From Trichoplax sp. H2 (Eukaryota; Placozoa; Uniplacotomia; Trichoplacea), in contig NOWV01000235.1 of assembly GCA_003344405.1 (NCBI GenBank), forward strand, positions 34,682 through 98,681: 64,000 bases of DNA, written 5' to 3'. Positions 27,740 to 42,200 of this stretch are shown piece after piece. The notes beneath the pieces were generated by a model. It made no database searches, had not been told where the DNA came from, and saw only the letters and a list, made by a program, of their open reading frames with translations. Position 1 is the first letter of the stretch. The number at the start of each line of letters is the position of its first letter. Made by a program: the position numbers and the translations under genes.

Positions 27740-27774
27740 ATCCATCAATCAATCTATCGATCAATCAATCAACC
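27740..27774. repeat. Imperfect ATCA tetranucleotide tract
   Basis: This is a run of ATCA/ATCT repeats interrupted by CTATCG (ATCAATCAATCTATCGATCA and onward). It is a simple microsatellite in non-coding DNA. Confidence 0.8.
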
Positions 27775-30700
27775 TATAGTAAGGATTATTTGATTTAAAG
27801 TAAATTATAAATGGCATTGGTCTCAAATCAACGTTTTAAAGTATTAATAATGATGTTATTGATAAGATTAATGACATCTTCCAATAAATTTTGTGTTTGA
27901 TTGTATTTTTCTTCAATTTCATGCACGAGATAAAGTGTCCTTCCACTTGATTGAAACTGTCAGTCAATTTAGATGGTTATTTGCAAATAGCAATAACAGA
28001 AATAGCAAGATAAAGTGATTTTTTCAGTGACTGTGCAAATTGAATAAACAAATTAATTTGTTAGCAATTCTAAAGTTAACATTAATAATAACTGCCAGGC
28101 CCGGTTGTCTCTTGATATCGGCTAAGTTTACGGCTATTCTTTATTAATAACTACTATCATGACAAGTATGCTACTCATTCTACTAGGAGGACGTGACTGT
28201 TAACCTACAATCCAAGTCATTTTCATTGAATAGTGAAGATATAGTTATTATCGCAGGGAAACTATGAACTTGCCAACTAAATTAGTACGATACAGCTATC
28301 GTTATGAAGTAATTTTTATGTCTTACATTTTCTATGATATTGTCACATAATGTATTAATTGGATTGAATAAATAGCGGAAAAATATTATTAATATTATAC
28401 TTACAAAATACGTTCAGATCAACAACCATTGTCCTTTCTTAGCGTTAACAGCTTAAATTGAGAAATTGATTTTTAAGAAATTAAACACTACAATATCTTT
28501 ATCTATTAATGATTGTTTAGGAAATTGAAAACTTAAATGAATAGTTGATTAAATAATCTGGGATACAACGTTGAGAGAATTAAAAAGTAGGTTAGTAATG
28601 CTATTGTTAATGACGAATTTAGTTTACGGTGCCTTTTATGCTATTTCCACTGGATACCATTTTATAAGGAATATTCTTCCTACCAAAGGTTATTACTGCA
28701 AGCTGTCAATGAAAAGTTTATGGCAATGATTTCTACTTGCTATTTAGTTAAAGAGTTGCTTAAGGCTTTTTGCATCGCAATACATTGATTTATCTTTAAA
28801 AACTCGAAAACAAAGCTTAAAATCCGCTTTTTTACCTTCTGATCTACTTAAAGTAAAGTAATGCAGCTTCTATATTCAGTTATGGTCTATTTCACAATGT
28901 TTTTCATTCAAAATTCACTTAAAATTTCCATTATTTCTTATTTAATTAAAGACCAGGGCGCGAATTGTTTAATCATGAATATATTACATCGCAGATCGTC
29001 AATCAAAATTATAATTACAATAAGACTCGAGAAATTAATAATTTGCATCAAGTTTGGCAGTATTTTTTATTTAAGGTATCAATAATCTGTTCATAAACAA
29101 TGCTTAAATGGTTTCTTTTTTCATCAGTTTATACATTGAAACTGTAGAATGTTGCAGCCATTCACTTTCACTTCATTTCCTTCTCTATCAACAATCAAGA
29201 GAAATACTAAATACTGCTTTTGATGCCAAAGGTATTAAGCGATCCATGAGCTTGAATGACTTAATTGCATGAATCCAACACTGTATTTTAAAAAACTGAG
29301 TTATAGTAACCACAAAAAAGGAATTGGCGGTCAAGAAGGCCTCAAATAGTGATTATGAATTTCGTACCCAATGAAAGCAGTGAATTAAAATGTCAATATT
29401 CAATTTTCCTATACAATCTAAGTGGTTGGTTTCATTATGAACACTTAAAGCATTCATGAATGAATTGTCTTACTGTAATTGAATTTTATTTGTCTATTCA
29501 TCGTGCCTTAGTATCTTTGAAGAGTTATTAGCCAATATGTAGTCACTACATAATGAATGGTCTTGATCACAATTGTTAATTAAGTGATGATAAATTATTA
29601 TAGATGTCAATAAAATTGGATAATAGTCTTAGATTGATTAAACATACGATTGTGATGGATCATTGGTTTACATTGATGTGTCGAAAATTACTCATTCCCA
29701 CAATTTTCATGCAATTTGTACACTTTTTGCTGTATTATCAATTCTAATCCACATGACCATTAAAGAGTGACTAGCTATAGGCAAGCTAATCTATTTAATT
29801 TCAGACATAATAAATTTCCTTCGTACCGAATATTCGGCCCGAATCTGCCGAAACTATTTGAAATGCCTTATTAAATAGATTGTTTTCCTAATTGTAAAAT
29901 ATACTTGCTGGACAAACAGTGAAAAAGATTTTAATAATTTATTAATGTAATTTTTTGCTATGCAATTTTTAAAACTTTGGCAAAAGTAATACTATCTAGT
30001 AAATTGCAAGCTGCACTTGGTAATGCCAAGTTGATGTTTATTTCCTTAGATTAATAATAGCTATTTTAATAATGTCAGATCGCTCAGTTTATTCATCCTT
30101 CTTATCTTTTACTCTTATCAAAGTTTAGCAGGTGTTTTCTTTATAATATTAGATTGCTTATTCTGAATTTAATGAACTAATTACTGATTAATAAAGAGTT
30201 TACGGTTGTTCAAGTAGTTACTTGCAAGTAATCAATTCGTAACTCAGCATATTGTATCCTTAGAAGCATAAATTATGTTTATGAAGTATTTTCTACTGTC
30301 GTATAGCTTAGTCTTTAGAATCTTTTTCATGAAAATAAAATTATGAATTATTTCTATAAAAATATTGCTTAGTAATTTTACCAATTAATTACGGATATTT
30401 ACGATATCAGGAGTAAAAGCATTAAAATTGTTTAGAATGATTGATTAGCAAATTGTATTTGATACCTGACTATTCTAGGATTATGCAGCAATATCAGTTA
30501 GAGATTAAAATGCATGACAATATTGTTTAGAAAAAATTTTCACATTGCAAGAATGATTTAATATGGAAAGATAAGAATAGGCTACTAACACAATAGAATA
30601 AGCGGAACAGTATAATATTGGTACTTACGTAAACGTTACTACTGTCTTACAAATTCTCCTTGTTCTATTCCGATTGCGTGATATCTACCTTAGGATAAAA

Positions 30701-32222
30701 TTACTGTCTACGCTGATATGCAATCATCGTGAATTGTTATCCAATTGCTTCCTTTAATATAGACGTCATCAAGTTATTTAATGGTTAACAGTCATAGGTA
30801 AGTTTTATGTTCTGCGATTATGAATATGATTTCCAGCGGATATAATTATCGCATACATTATAGATAATATTGACAATAATGTATTGCCCAGTTTTAGCTT
30901 GGCTGATTCATTAATACTTAAACGTTTGGAAAAGGCATTTTTATTTAAACCATATTAAGTGAGCAGTATTGAATAATCTTTTCTACGTTTTCTGAATGAC
31001 ATAGAATGAGAGCGCTATAATAAAAGTTTGCTTCGAATAAGATTAAATGACTTCGAACTGATTAATTCAAAAATAATTTGATATACTTAATTAAATAAGG
31101 AGAGCAAGGGATTCAAGCCTCACATAACTATTTTTAAAAGTAAGGCACTAAATGCATAAGATTAGAATTAAAATTTGCACTTTCTATAAGGTATATGAGA
31201 TCTTTCAAGCTCCGCATGTTTCTTGGTGGTACGCATTCAATCTATATTAAATTATGGTTATTCGCTTCTTAACATTGCAAACACCATAAAAATTTATATA
31301 TTCTTATAGTTAATATAATATTTAATGGTTTCTCTTCCATAGAATATGAGATGTAGCGAGAAGTATAATTTCTTGTTAGAATAGGATGATTTAAAGGCTA
31401 GAAAGTAGTTCAAAAATTACTATATTAGGCTGTTTTTTTTTAATTCTGTCTACTCTATTAGTTCACTAAATAATAACCATTTCCATTAAACTACGCCAAC
31501 TTCGCTATCAGTTATCAGTTTACTTGTATAAACTTTTCAAAATAGTTCATAACGTAAGCCTATTCATGGCTGGCTAGCAAACAGCTTTAATAATTTTACA
31601 TAAGCTTAAAAATGTGCCTAAAGCAATGATTTTGGTAACACGGAAACTCTTTCTTTACAGGTCTAAATACCAAATGGAGTATGAATTTACTTGGGAGATG
31701 AAATTGCTTAGTATTGATGTTGCATATGGAATAATTATAATTCTGTATGCCATCATAGTATAATGTTCCGCTTATCATTGATTGAATGCGCTACTTCTGC
31801 TAGATTGCTAATGAAATATCAGCAAGTATGCAGCAAAAAAATTTTATGGCTCAAAATACGCCGCCAAAGTTTCTTTCAAACATCTTCTCGTTATATTTTC
31901 TAATAAAGTTTCATCAAATATCGATCAAACCTGATGTTATATAAATATTCCTTATTGAATACGGCACACCAACGATTATTACACAATAATACTTCATGGG
32001 AATGTTTCTGTACTTTTTATTTAATTCATACTGCTATAAAATTTTAGTTCTTTCTGTCACTCATGTTTTTAAATCGTGAAATTACAGCATCTTGTACACA
32101 ATGTTACTATTCCGAAATATAGATACTAAATTGCTAAAGATGCTTGTTATGCGCTAATATCTGCAAATTATTAATATGCTCGATTACTTGTTACATAATT
32201 TTCAAGTCTAACATTTAAAGGC

Positions 32223-32248
32223 AGCAGTAATAGTATACTATTACTGCT
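32223..32248. repeat. 26-bp perfect palindrome
   Basis: AGCAGTAATAGTA followed by its exact reverse complement TACTATTACTGCT, with no loop. With a 3-nt slip on the left, the match extends to TTAAAG/CTTTAA. It lies in a gene-free stretch, so it may be a dimeric protein-binding site or chance. Confidence 0.85.
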
Positions 32249-35200
32249 TTAAATTGTTAGCCTGATTACTACTTTCTAATTTATAGCATGTCGTAACTTA
32301 TTAAGTATCTTTCAAAAGCTGTCTACATCACAATTAGAATGATGCTGGGCAATTAAGTATCATAAAAATTACTTACACCACATTGGTAGAGCTTAGCATA
32401 TCTTAAGGTAATAAGTAGAGTTTACTATTTCTACTCTTGTTTAAAGCAGCTTTTTCAGTTGTCTTCTAGAATTTAAAGATCATGTAACGTTAGAATATCA
32501 GCTATACAAGATTGCTGAATACAAGAAGATTTCGAGTTCAATAAGATGTATGCAATTAGATTTTAAAGTTCATAGAATACGTTAACCTTATTTTTTTTAC
32601 ATGAGAGTGAGTTAATGATTCGGTTAAAATAAAATTTGATACCAAAATAATTTACTCTTGCAAGACATTCAATTTATTTTTCCGTGGACTATGATCTTAT
32701 CAGTTTTTGTACAAAATCGACAAAAATGAAGATCTGGGAAAGTCGTATAATGAATAATTTTATTTTATTGTTATTTTCAAAAGTAAAGCTAGTGGCTTAG
32801 CATTTATTTGCTTGCGGCCAAGTGCCGACGTCAGAATAGATTTTACATTTTACCCTAGAAAATCATAATAAAGACTTTACTAGAATTTGTAGCTATATTA
32901 CATAAAATACATAAGCTTTTAAAAAGCAAATATGATGGATAAAAGCAAAGATCCAAAGAAAGGCGAATGAAAAATTTTTTAAATAATGAGAACTTGTTTA
33001 TCCCTTGTTTAACCTACGCAAAAATTTTTAGACATAAATCAAGAATAACAATAGAACATAGAAATATTTTTCATAATTGTTTAAAGAATGAAATGTTTTC
33101 TTAATGACCCACTGCTAATCTAAATGTATCTCATTCTTAAAAATAATCGTCATGTAAAATTTGTATCAATTCGTAAGTAACTTTTATTCGTCACAGAAAG
33201 CGAGAATTTTCAGTTTACTGAAAGCATTTAAGCCTGAAGCACATTCAGAAATGTAGAATTCTTAACAAGTAGCAATCTCTCGGTTGGATACTTCTACACA
33301 AGGCAGAGGCTATTCCTAAAGGAATAATAGTATATATGCTTCTGGAATAATAGGCCAACTGCCGAAAGTAGAATTAATAAGCAAACATAATTAGGCGAGG
33401 TGTGTCATGGGTTTAAATACAGACATGAGTCCCTGGGGTGCTAGTGCTAACAGAATAATCCCAAATTATTTGGCTAGGATGAGAAACGATACGTATACAA
33501 GGTTACTAATCTTGCACCTAAGGATGCCCAAACAGTTTCTAGTAAGAGAAAAAATATGTCGTGTAGCTGCTTATATTTTCGACTGGAGAAAGGATTGTTT
33601 TGTTGATACAATATTTTCAATAAACATATCTGCCACCTATACAATCATATCTGTATTAAATGTTCCTCATTTATCTACTAAAATCGTGCAGATCTATAAT
33701 ATTAAAATTAGCTGTTATTCAGATTGAGAAATTTAAATATTTTCACCATATAATAGACTGTCTACTACTATGCATGCATTCTTATTCTCTAAAGAAATAT
33801 GGTCTTAGATGATTGTGCTCGCTGCAAGTACTAATGCTTAACTTTAAATACGTCATGTCTTACAGAAGCTTATTCGTAACATATTTTAACTTTTGCTTAA
33901 GATTTTATCCTTTTACTCGATACGGAGACTTGCCGTAGTTCATGCTTGTAGTAATCAAATCGTGCATTTTATGGTGTGATTGAAAATCATGTCATCTGAT
34001 AATGCCAGGTCAGTAGTCAAATTTAAATGTTATTTACTCAATCCAATCTGCCTTCGCGATTATTATAAGTACATGTGCATTAGCTTTTATTTTATTTTAA
34101 AAGACTGCAAGGTAGCTGCTACGCATATAGGTGGAGCTAAGCAAGCAATTCTTACAGTCTTCTTTATGACAGTCTATCGATGTTCAAACCTTTCACCATA
34201 TGTTGTAGGTTAGGTATAATTTGAAGAGGGTGTTGGAGATGACAACAATATGATTGCTTAAAAATAACTCAGTATGGGGTAACTATCACTTGAAAGAGTG
34301 GCAATGGACAAAGTAAAACCAGCATATAAACAGACGACAGGGTTGATCTGCAATTAAAACTTCATGACTTTTAACTATTTTATTATACTAGCCTGATCTT
34401 GCCAAACAACGCTATTGGAATGTCAAGGTCAATATAATTGCTATAGTCTGACATTAATAAATTATAATGACTCTACCAGAAAGTTCCTATTATTTTAAGT
34501 TACCAACGAGTAGTCTAGCCCTAATTTATAAGAACTCCGAGTCTCTATTCTAGTTTTTGTCTCCTTTACATTCTGGTCAACTGTTACTAAAAACAAAAAA
34601 TATGTTTCTGTTAGTCAGTAACGTCACGCTAGTAATTAATAAACTTATAGTGGTAGTCATAAAGTTGCATCGACAATAATACATATTAACATATCAAATG
34701 ATTGAATATAACATCGATCAACAGCAAGCTAGGAATAAATGTGATTATAATCGTAATCTAAGACTAACGTCAATATAACGTATAATAAAATCAAGAGCGT
34801 GAACATAATATGCACGCCTATGTGCTGTAAGACTTAAAAAAAATCAGACTATATCGTAATCTTTCGAAGCACCAATATCGCATTAAATTGTATTATATTT
34901 TAGACATAATGAGGATCCATTTAGAATATATTATTAAATCAGTATCTCAATGTCAATTTTACTAGTAATAAATGATGCGATCGTTAGCGTACTCGTTAAT
35001 GCTCAATAAATAAACGCTACTTTCGTAAACCGTCAGTTGTAATATCTCATGGAAGGTAGTAAGGTAGCTTTAACAGAACTAGAGTAAATTCGGCTACTTT
35101 AATCTATCTGCATTCTTTTAATTTACTTTATTCGCATTTTTTTTAAAGTAAAGCAACTATAATGAGCTTATGATACTGCAGATAATAGATGGCATTAGCG

Positions 35201-36294
35201 TCAGCTTAACTTGAAACCGAATGGGGTCTTTCCAGGAATAATTATCGTCCTTTTTGTCATCTCATGAAATCTTCACTTATAAAGCGAGTAATGGCTCATT
35301 TTTTATTTAATATCATGTTCATATTTTGCGACATTCATTCATTAATTGGATAAGTGTTTTACCAACCAGAACATCAGAGATGGATTGTTAATTATCATTT
35401 GTTTATTCCGTAATTGGATTGAAAGTTTTAGGCGTGTCTTAAAGCATACCAGTTGGCTCGTCCGAAGAAAAAATTTCTATTCTTAATTATTATTTCGTCA
35501 TAACTACTAGTAAAGACTTGATTTTAGCCCCATTATATCAGTAGCTATAATAAAATATTTTATTACTGATATCTATCAAAATCTTATATTTAGCGGTATA
35601 AGATCAATTCATTAGCTACAATTCATTCGAATATAGCTGCGACGATGAACTAGAAAAGTGCATCTTTAATATTCTTATCAGTAGCGTTTTAAATTCTCTT
35701 CAGCATAGCTTAACTGTTTCTAAATTCGTAACTTTCGCTTCATATCTAGACAAAATGTGTATTTAAGCGTAGCCTACCAATAATGTATCTGTTATATGTT
35801 GTTAATGTCTGTCTAGATTTAAGTTTTATTCCGTGATTTTGATTGATTGAATTAATTGCACCGTCTGTCACAGATGTATGCCGCTAATTCAAATAAACAG
35901 GTTTAGGCATTATTATCAAATCCCCATGTCTCCTAGGTATATTCTTGAACAATTATCTAAAGTACCACACCTCCATATCGAGATTGTAGTAGTACTTGGA
36001 GGATTAATATTGCATATTTATAGTTTGCTTGTAGTACAACCACAGTCTTAAAATTTGTTGCTACGGAATAAAATCATCATTTAAGAAGACCTCTTGCTGG
36101 ACATCAAGTTACGGTTAATAACCATAATTGATTGGCTGTGGTTGAAATTGAGCATATTATCAAAGTAGTCATTTGTGGATCTACTGATACATATTTTAAG
36201 TGATTAAGAACAGTAAAAGTCAGCAATTGACCGATAAAATATCAAATTTACTGGTGGATTTGAATATAATCGTTCCAAACTAAACCACATCGCC

Positions 36295-39200
36295 ATGGGG
36301 ATATTAAGTCGTAAACTAGTCATATTTATGACTTTATTTGAATTAGTTGCAATTATTCTGTTTGCTGTATTTGTGAGATTTGATAAGGTTGCTTTACCAG
36401 GATCGCTCGCAGTATCGATTCCTGGAGTCACTTATGCTAGTAAGTATCTTCTAATTTTTGCTTATATAAGACTAATGCAACAGGTATACAATTGAGGATA
36501 GTCATCACAAAAAGTTCATACTTAATTAATAGTTCGTATGGTAGCTGGAATGATGTAATCCAGCTAAATGATACTTTGTGTTGATTTTACCTAGCTGTAA
36601 AAATGACATGCTTTCTATTTTCTGTAGGATAGAATATACTAAGATAATTATTATACAATTTGTCATGACAATGTCAGGCTGTATTCAAATTTTTGGGTTA
36701 AATTATTACTTGATTTGCCTTAAATCATGGTCTGACTTTAGTTATATCAATTTATAAACCAACTTAAGAACTTAATCAATTTTAGCTATAAGTCATCATA
36801 TTTAATACTTGATTTGGATTGCAGTGTTTCAGGATATCCATGTTATGATCTTTATCGGTTTTGGCTTCTTGATGACCTTTTTGAAAAAGTATTCCTTCAG
36901 TAGTGTCGGATTCAATTTACTGCTCGCCTCTTTCGTAATCCAATGGTCGACTCTTATGTTGGGATTTTGTCATCATTGGTCTAATTTTAGGGACATTACC
37001 ATCAAAACAGAGGAGTAAGTTTATACTTATTCGCATACTTTGGAAAAGTATAGTCATTTCTGATGTCTTAAATATGAAAAATGTCAATTTCTGTTACTAG
37101 TAAACTGCCTTCAAACCATTAGTAACATGTCATAGCATAATAAATTAAAATGCATCCATCTACTAGACTAATGGTTCATTGCTACAGTATCTGATACTAA
37201 AATCTTTGCCTACGGTAGAATCATCAAAGTTGTCCCAAACTGAAAAGTACATAATATGGTGTAAAGCAATTAACTGATACTAACAACCATTTAACAAGTG
37301 CTTTTATTTAATGCTTCTTGTCGGCTGAATCTTACAGTAGATAGTTTACTAGCGTCGTAATTATCGCGTTAATCACATATCCATGGGATATATTACCGTA
37401 CTGAATATCAATGCTATACTAAGCTAAAAATAATATACATTTACTACATTGCACAATCATCTTATTATTTCGTAATGCAAGAATTTTTATACCCTAATCA
37501 AGGGCCCTTTTGTTTTCATGTCACTATGCTGCTTGCTTAGCTGACCAATAGCTTGAATGTCTAGTAGTGGCCTGATTCCCTCCTTTAGCGATGTTCATTT
37601 GTTATCATAGTATGTGATCTTTTTCTAGGCTTACAGCTATAGCTTCATGCTGGTTAATACATTTTAAATATCTCCAAAACCCTATTGTACTGTGCATCAG
37701 CTTACCTGACTTATTCTATTATAATTATTAAACTTTAAGGCGATTAATTTTCTCAGCTGGATCCCTACCAGCTCTGTCAGTGTCTTTCAAGTAGTCAAAG
37801 GCGGACATTAATAATGGATAATGGTAATTCAGTTGGCTTTGATCAGCTGGAAAATGAGACATTTTAAATGCTGCTGACTAGATAATATTGTACCAAAATC
37901 ATAATCCCCTTACAGGTTTATTTTTATAAAATTTTTTATCACTATCAATATGCAACGGAATCTATGCATAAATATGATCCAACTCAATTAGGCTTAGTTT
38001 GTAATTCTATTTGCCAAATATGACGCAAGCATTTATTTATTGTAATAAAAGTGTCATAAAATGTTTGTCTTAGTATAGTAACTTCTATTATTAGATTGTC
38101 TATCGTTACTCTTAAAGCGGCTTCAATTAGTGGATTCGGGTAATAATCATATTTATTACATTTATTAGAAGGATTACATGTAGATCTAATAGAAGCAGTA
38201 AAACTGGTGGCAAACTACTGCCTTAGGGTATCACTAAACTAAATTTTAATCCCTCTCTGTCCATCTCTCTTTATCAAAGAATCTAATCTTGTTTAAATAC
38301 CAACACGATTTACGTCAATTCCAAATCAACATCTCCTGACACAGCAGGCATCTGTCATCATATTATTAGTACAAATTCGGCTTTCTTCTATTTCGCAATA
38401 TAAATCATTGATTTGTCATGCTAACTAATTTAACTCTAAAGTATAATTGTCATCGTAGTATTACTTCAATATGACGACCTTTCAACCAATCAAGTTAGTA
38501 ATAATGCAAGTATTCAAGTAAATCCACCATTACTTCCTCGAAAATTCACATTCTCAAATAATTTCTATAACCACCTATCAGTAGAGATTCTCACATTTTG
38601 TCAACATATTTGTCAACATGTCTGATTCTAATTAATTCGTCAACAGATTCATTGACCTCACCTTAGATGTGAAATGTCTACACCACACTTTGTCGATATA
38701 AAATTAAAAAAGTGATAATTAATTAGAATAGGAATTGATCTAAAGCATCCTAAGCTCGAAAGAACTAAAGTCTAGTCTACAGTATGCTCATCTTACGGTT
38801 CTTAAAAAATTTCTTCTGATCTGTTTAAGGCAATAAAGTTGCCTACTATCAGACTGGAGTCATCAATTANNNNNNNNNNNNNNNNNNNNTCGGCTTTCTT
38901 CTATTTCGCAATATAAATCATTGATTTGTCATGCTAACTAATTTAACTCTAAAGTATAATTGTCATCGTAGTATTACTTCAATATGACGACCTTTCAACC
39001 AATCAAGTTAGTAATAATGCAAGTATTCAAGTAAATCCACCATTACTTCCTCGAAAATTCACATTCTCAAATAATTTCTATAACCACCTATCAGTAGAGA
39101 TTCTCACATTTTGTCAACATATTTGTCAACATGTCTGATTCTAATTAATTCGTCAACAGATTCATTGACCTCACCTTAGATGTGAAATGTCTACACCACA

Positions 39201-42200
39201 CTTTGTCGATATAAAATTAAAAAAGTGATAATTAATTAGAATAGGAATTGATCTAAAGCATCCTAAGCTCGAAAGAACTAAAGTCTAGTCTACAGTATGC
39301 TCATCTTACGGTTCTTAAAAAATTTCTTCTGATCTGTTTAAGGCAATAAAGTTGCCTACTATCAGACTGGAGTCATCAATTAATCCAATACAAATATTCT
39401 ACGCCTCAAGGTGTTGTGCACTTTCATAGTTAAAGTACATAAAGTCACATAGATCTATTTCCCATACTGTACTTAAGNNNNNNNNNNNNNNNNNNNNTCG
39501 GCTTTCTTCTATTTCGCAATATAAATCATTGATTTGTCATGCTAACTAATTTAACTCTAAAGTATAATTGTCATCGTAGTATTACTTCAATATGACGACC
39601 TTTCAACTAATCAAGTTAGTAATAATGCAAGTATTCAAGTAAATCCACCATTACTTCCTCGAAAATTCACATTCTCAAATAATTTCTATAACCACCTATC
39701 AGTAGAGATTCTCACATTTTGTCAACATATTTGTCAACATGTCTGATTCTAATTAATTCGTCAACAGATTCATTGACCTCACCTTAGATGTGAAATGTCT
39801 ACACCACACTTTGTCGATATAAAATTAAAAAAGTGATAATTAATTAGAATAGGAATTGATCTAAAGCATCCTAAGCTCGAAAGAACTAAAGTCTAGTCTA
39901 CAGTATGTTCATCTTACGGTTCTTAAAAAATTTCTTCTGATCTGTTTAAGGCAATAAAGTTGCCTACTATCAGACTGGAGTCATCAATTAGAAGACTGCT
40001 CAAAGAGATATATATAATCAATCTAATTTACCGTGCTGACCTATCTGCTTAATATATCATTACCAATCCAATACAAATATTCTACGCCTCAAGGTGTTGT
40101 GCACTTTCATAGTTAAAGTACATAAAGTCACATAGATCTATTTCCCATACTGTACTTAAGTAAATTGCCTATATTATTAATCAATAATTTCTAATATAGT
40201 AATTAACAATCATCTAATTGTTTATCACCGCGACCATATCTACTATTAGAAACCATTCTATATCAAATGTAGCTATCAAATATAACAAAATATAGGATGC
40301 ATCACTTCATTACATTAAAAAGTACGCTCGAATAAAGAACGTAATTGAGTTTTAAAAATTTTCGGAAATAAATTGGGTAATTCCTTTAGCAAGAGACAAT
40401 TCCAATGATTTTGTTCAGCTAAAGTAAATTATTAAGGGGTTATGTTAGGCTTAAATCGGTATCGATTCACTTTCAACATAATTGAAAAATTATAAAACTA
40501 ATTCAACATTAGTGGTACGAGCTAATTCATCCATTATTTACCTGTTATGATCATCATAAGTCTATGGCATACACACTTAATTATGAAGAAGATTAGTTCC
40601 ACCAGTACATTTAATGCAAGAAACTAACCAGACTATCTAATTATAATTGATTGATGAATGGATAATTATTCACCATGATATAGATTGAATAGTTACGGTC
40701 TACAATATATTGTTATTAATTTCAAAGTTGTATTTTGATTACCGTCGATGGTTCACCTTATAAAATCTAGAATTTCAAACAGACTAGATGATTAATGAAG
40801 TTTTGTACTTGGCTAATTTATTTAATTTGGACTGTTGATAATTTGCTCTAATTTCATTTTCAGTTTAATCGGCTCTGATATCTGTGCCGCTGCAGTCCTG
40901 ATCTCTTTTGGAGCTGTGCTCGGCAAGACATCACCATTGCAATTAATGGTCATGGCACTCCTTGAAGTTATATTTTATGCTGTCAACGAAACTATATGCT
41001 TTCAGTATCTAAAAATTAGTGATATGGGTGGATCTATCGTTATTCATGCTTTTGGAGCTTACTTTGGTCTGGCAGTCGCGCTAGTAATGAACAAAAAAGA
41101 GGCAGTTGATAATCCAAACGAAGGATCTTCTTATCAATCGGATTTATCAGCAATGATCGGTTAGAGATGATTTAGAGTGTACATTCTATAACATTTATCG
41201 CGTAGTCACGAAATTTCAAATTTTATTCAAGGTATACGTCTAGAATTTAGCAACACCAATCTTTAAATTTTATTTTATCAGTAACACTGGAATTTATAGA
41301 TGTACTATATTCATTCCAAAAACTTAGATAATTGATTTCAGTAAATTTTGCTAATATTGAGCAATGACTTTTAGCTAAACTATTTAGCACTTAATGGTTA
41401 TGTAATACATTATGTCAACTACTATACAAATATCGGCGAGTTTGCTAATACTTTTACAAAAATTGTTGTAAATGGTCTATCATATTGTCGATCATTTAGC
41501 ATGTACAGCAAATAATACTTTTCTCGCTGGCAATAGGTACTGTCTTTCTTTGGATATTTTGGCCTGGCTTTAATGCAGGCTTAGCATCAGGAGATCAGCA
41601 ACAGCGAGCTGTCTTTAATACTTACTTTGCATTAGCAGCTTGCACATGCACTAGCTTTGTTATAAGCTCGCTTATTGATCGTGAAGGAAGATATCGAATG
41701 GTAAGTGAACGCTATTAATTTACAGTATAATCGCTTCAAAATTTGCTTGCAAGATGACTTTGAGCTTTCTTTAAATTTATTATAGACTTATTGCTTTGCA
41801 TTTTGACTTAGGTACACGTACAAAATTCCACTTTAGCTGGAGGTGTTGCCGTTGGTGCTTCTGCAAATATGCTTTTGCCTATTTGGCTAAGCATGCTAAC
41901 GGGTATCATTGCCGGTATCATCAGCGTCATTGGATACGACTATATTACGGTAAGCTATTAATAGTAATATTCAGTAGCTGCTAACATCTTACCTACAGCT
42001 ACTTTGTAGAGTCTAAGTTAAAATTAAACGTGTCATTTCATTTTCTTTAGCAGAAATGAGTACTTTTATGTCGTGAAAATGATATTTTCATTTATTGCGT
42101 AGCAGAAAGAGAGAAATTTTATTATATTAGCGCAATCACTCAGTTTGCTCAATGTTAAGCTTCAATCAAAGGGTACTCTTACTCCTTATTTTCGATTTAG

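Larger units (their letters stand above)
22245..36294. other. Long non-coding stretch between the second receptor and the first Rh gene
   Basis: No gene can be supported. The longest open frames (103 codons minus at 25643-25954; 106 codons plus at 33407-33727) have no domain signature, no matching splice partners and A/T-driven residue use. A tetranucleotide CAAT/ATCA tract lies at 27740-27774 and a perfect palindrome at 32223-32248. The last few hundred bases are the 5' flank of the Rh gene, whose start codon sits in a good context (CATCGCCATGG). Confidence 0.5.
38377..40160. repeat. About 493-bp block present three times around two assembly gaps, inside Rh-A intron 2
   Basis: Copies start at TCGGCTTTCTTC: copy 1 38377-38869, copy 2 38890-39477, copy 3 39498-about 40160. 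Copies 1 and 2 look identical over the shared part. Copy 3 differs by at least two substitutions (CAACC/CAACT near 39605, TATGC/TATGT near 39907). It also holds about 75 bp (39991-40065) absent from copy 2 at the matching point (after 39382). Each repeat begins exactly after an N run. This pattern fits unmerged contig overlaps and two haplotypes better than a true triplication. Confidence 0.9.

Noticed and set aside
31081-31130. Possible tRNA B box (GGATTCAAGCC)
   Set aside because: No matching A box or cloverleaf could be formed around it.
33407-33727. Plus-strand open frame of 106 codons
   Set aside because: No domain, no splice partners and composition typical of chance frames in A/T-rich DNA.
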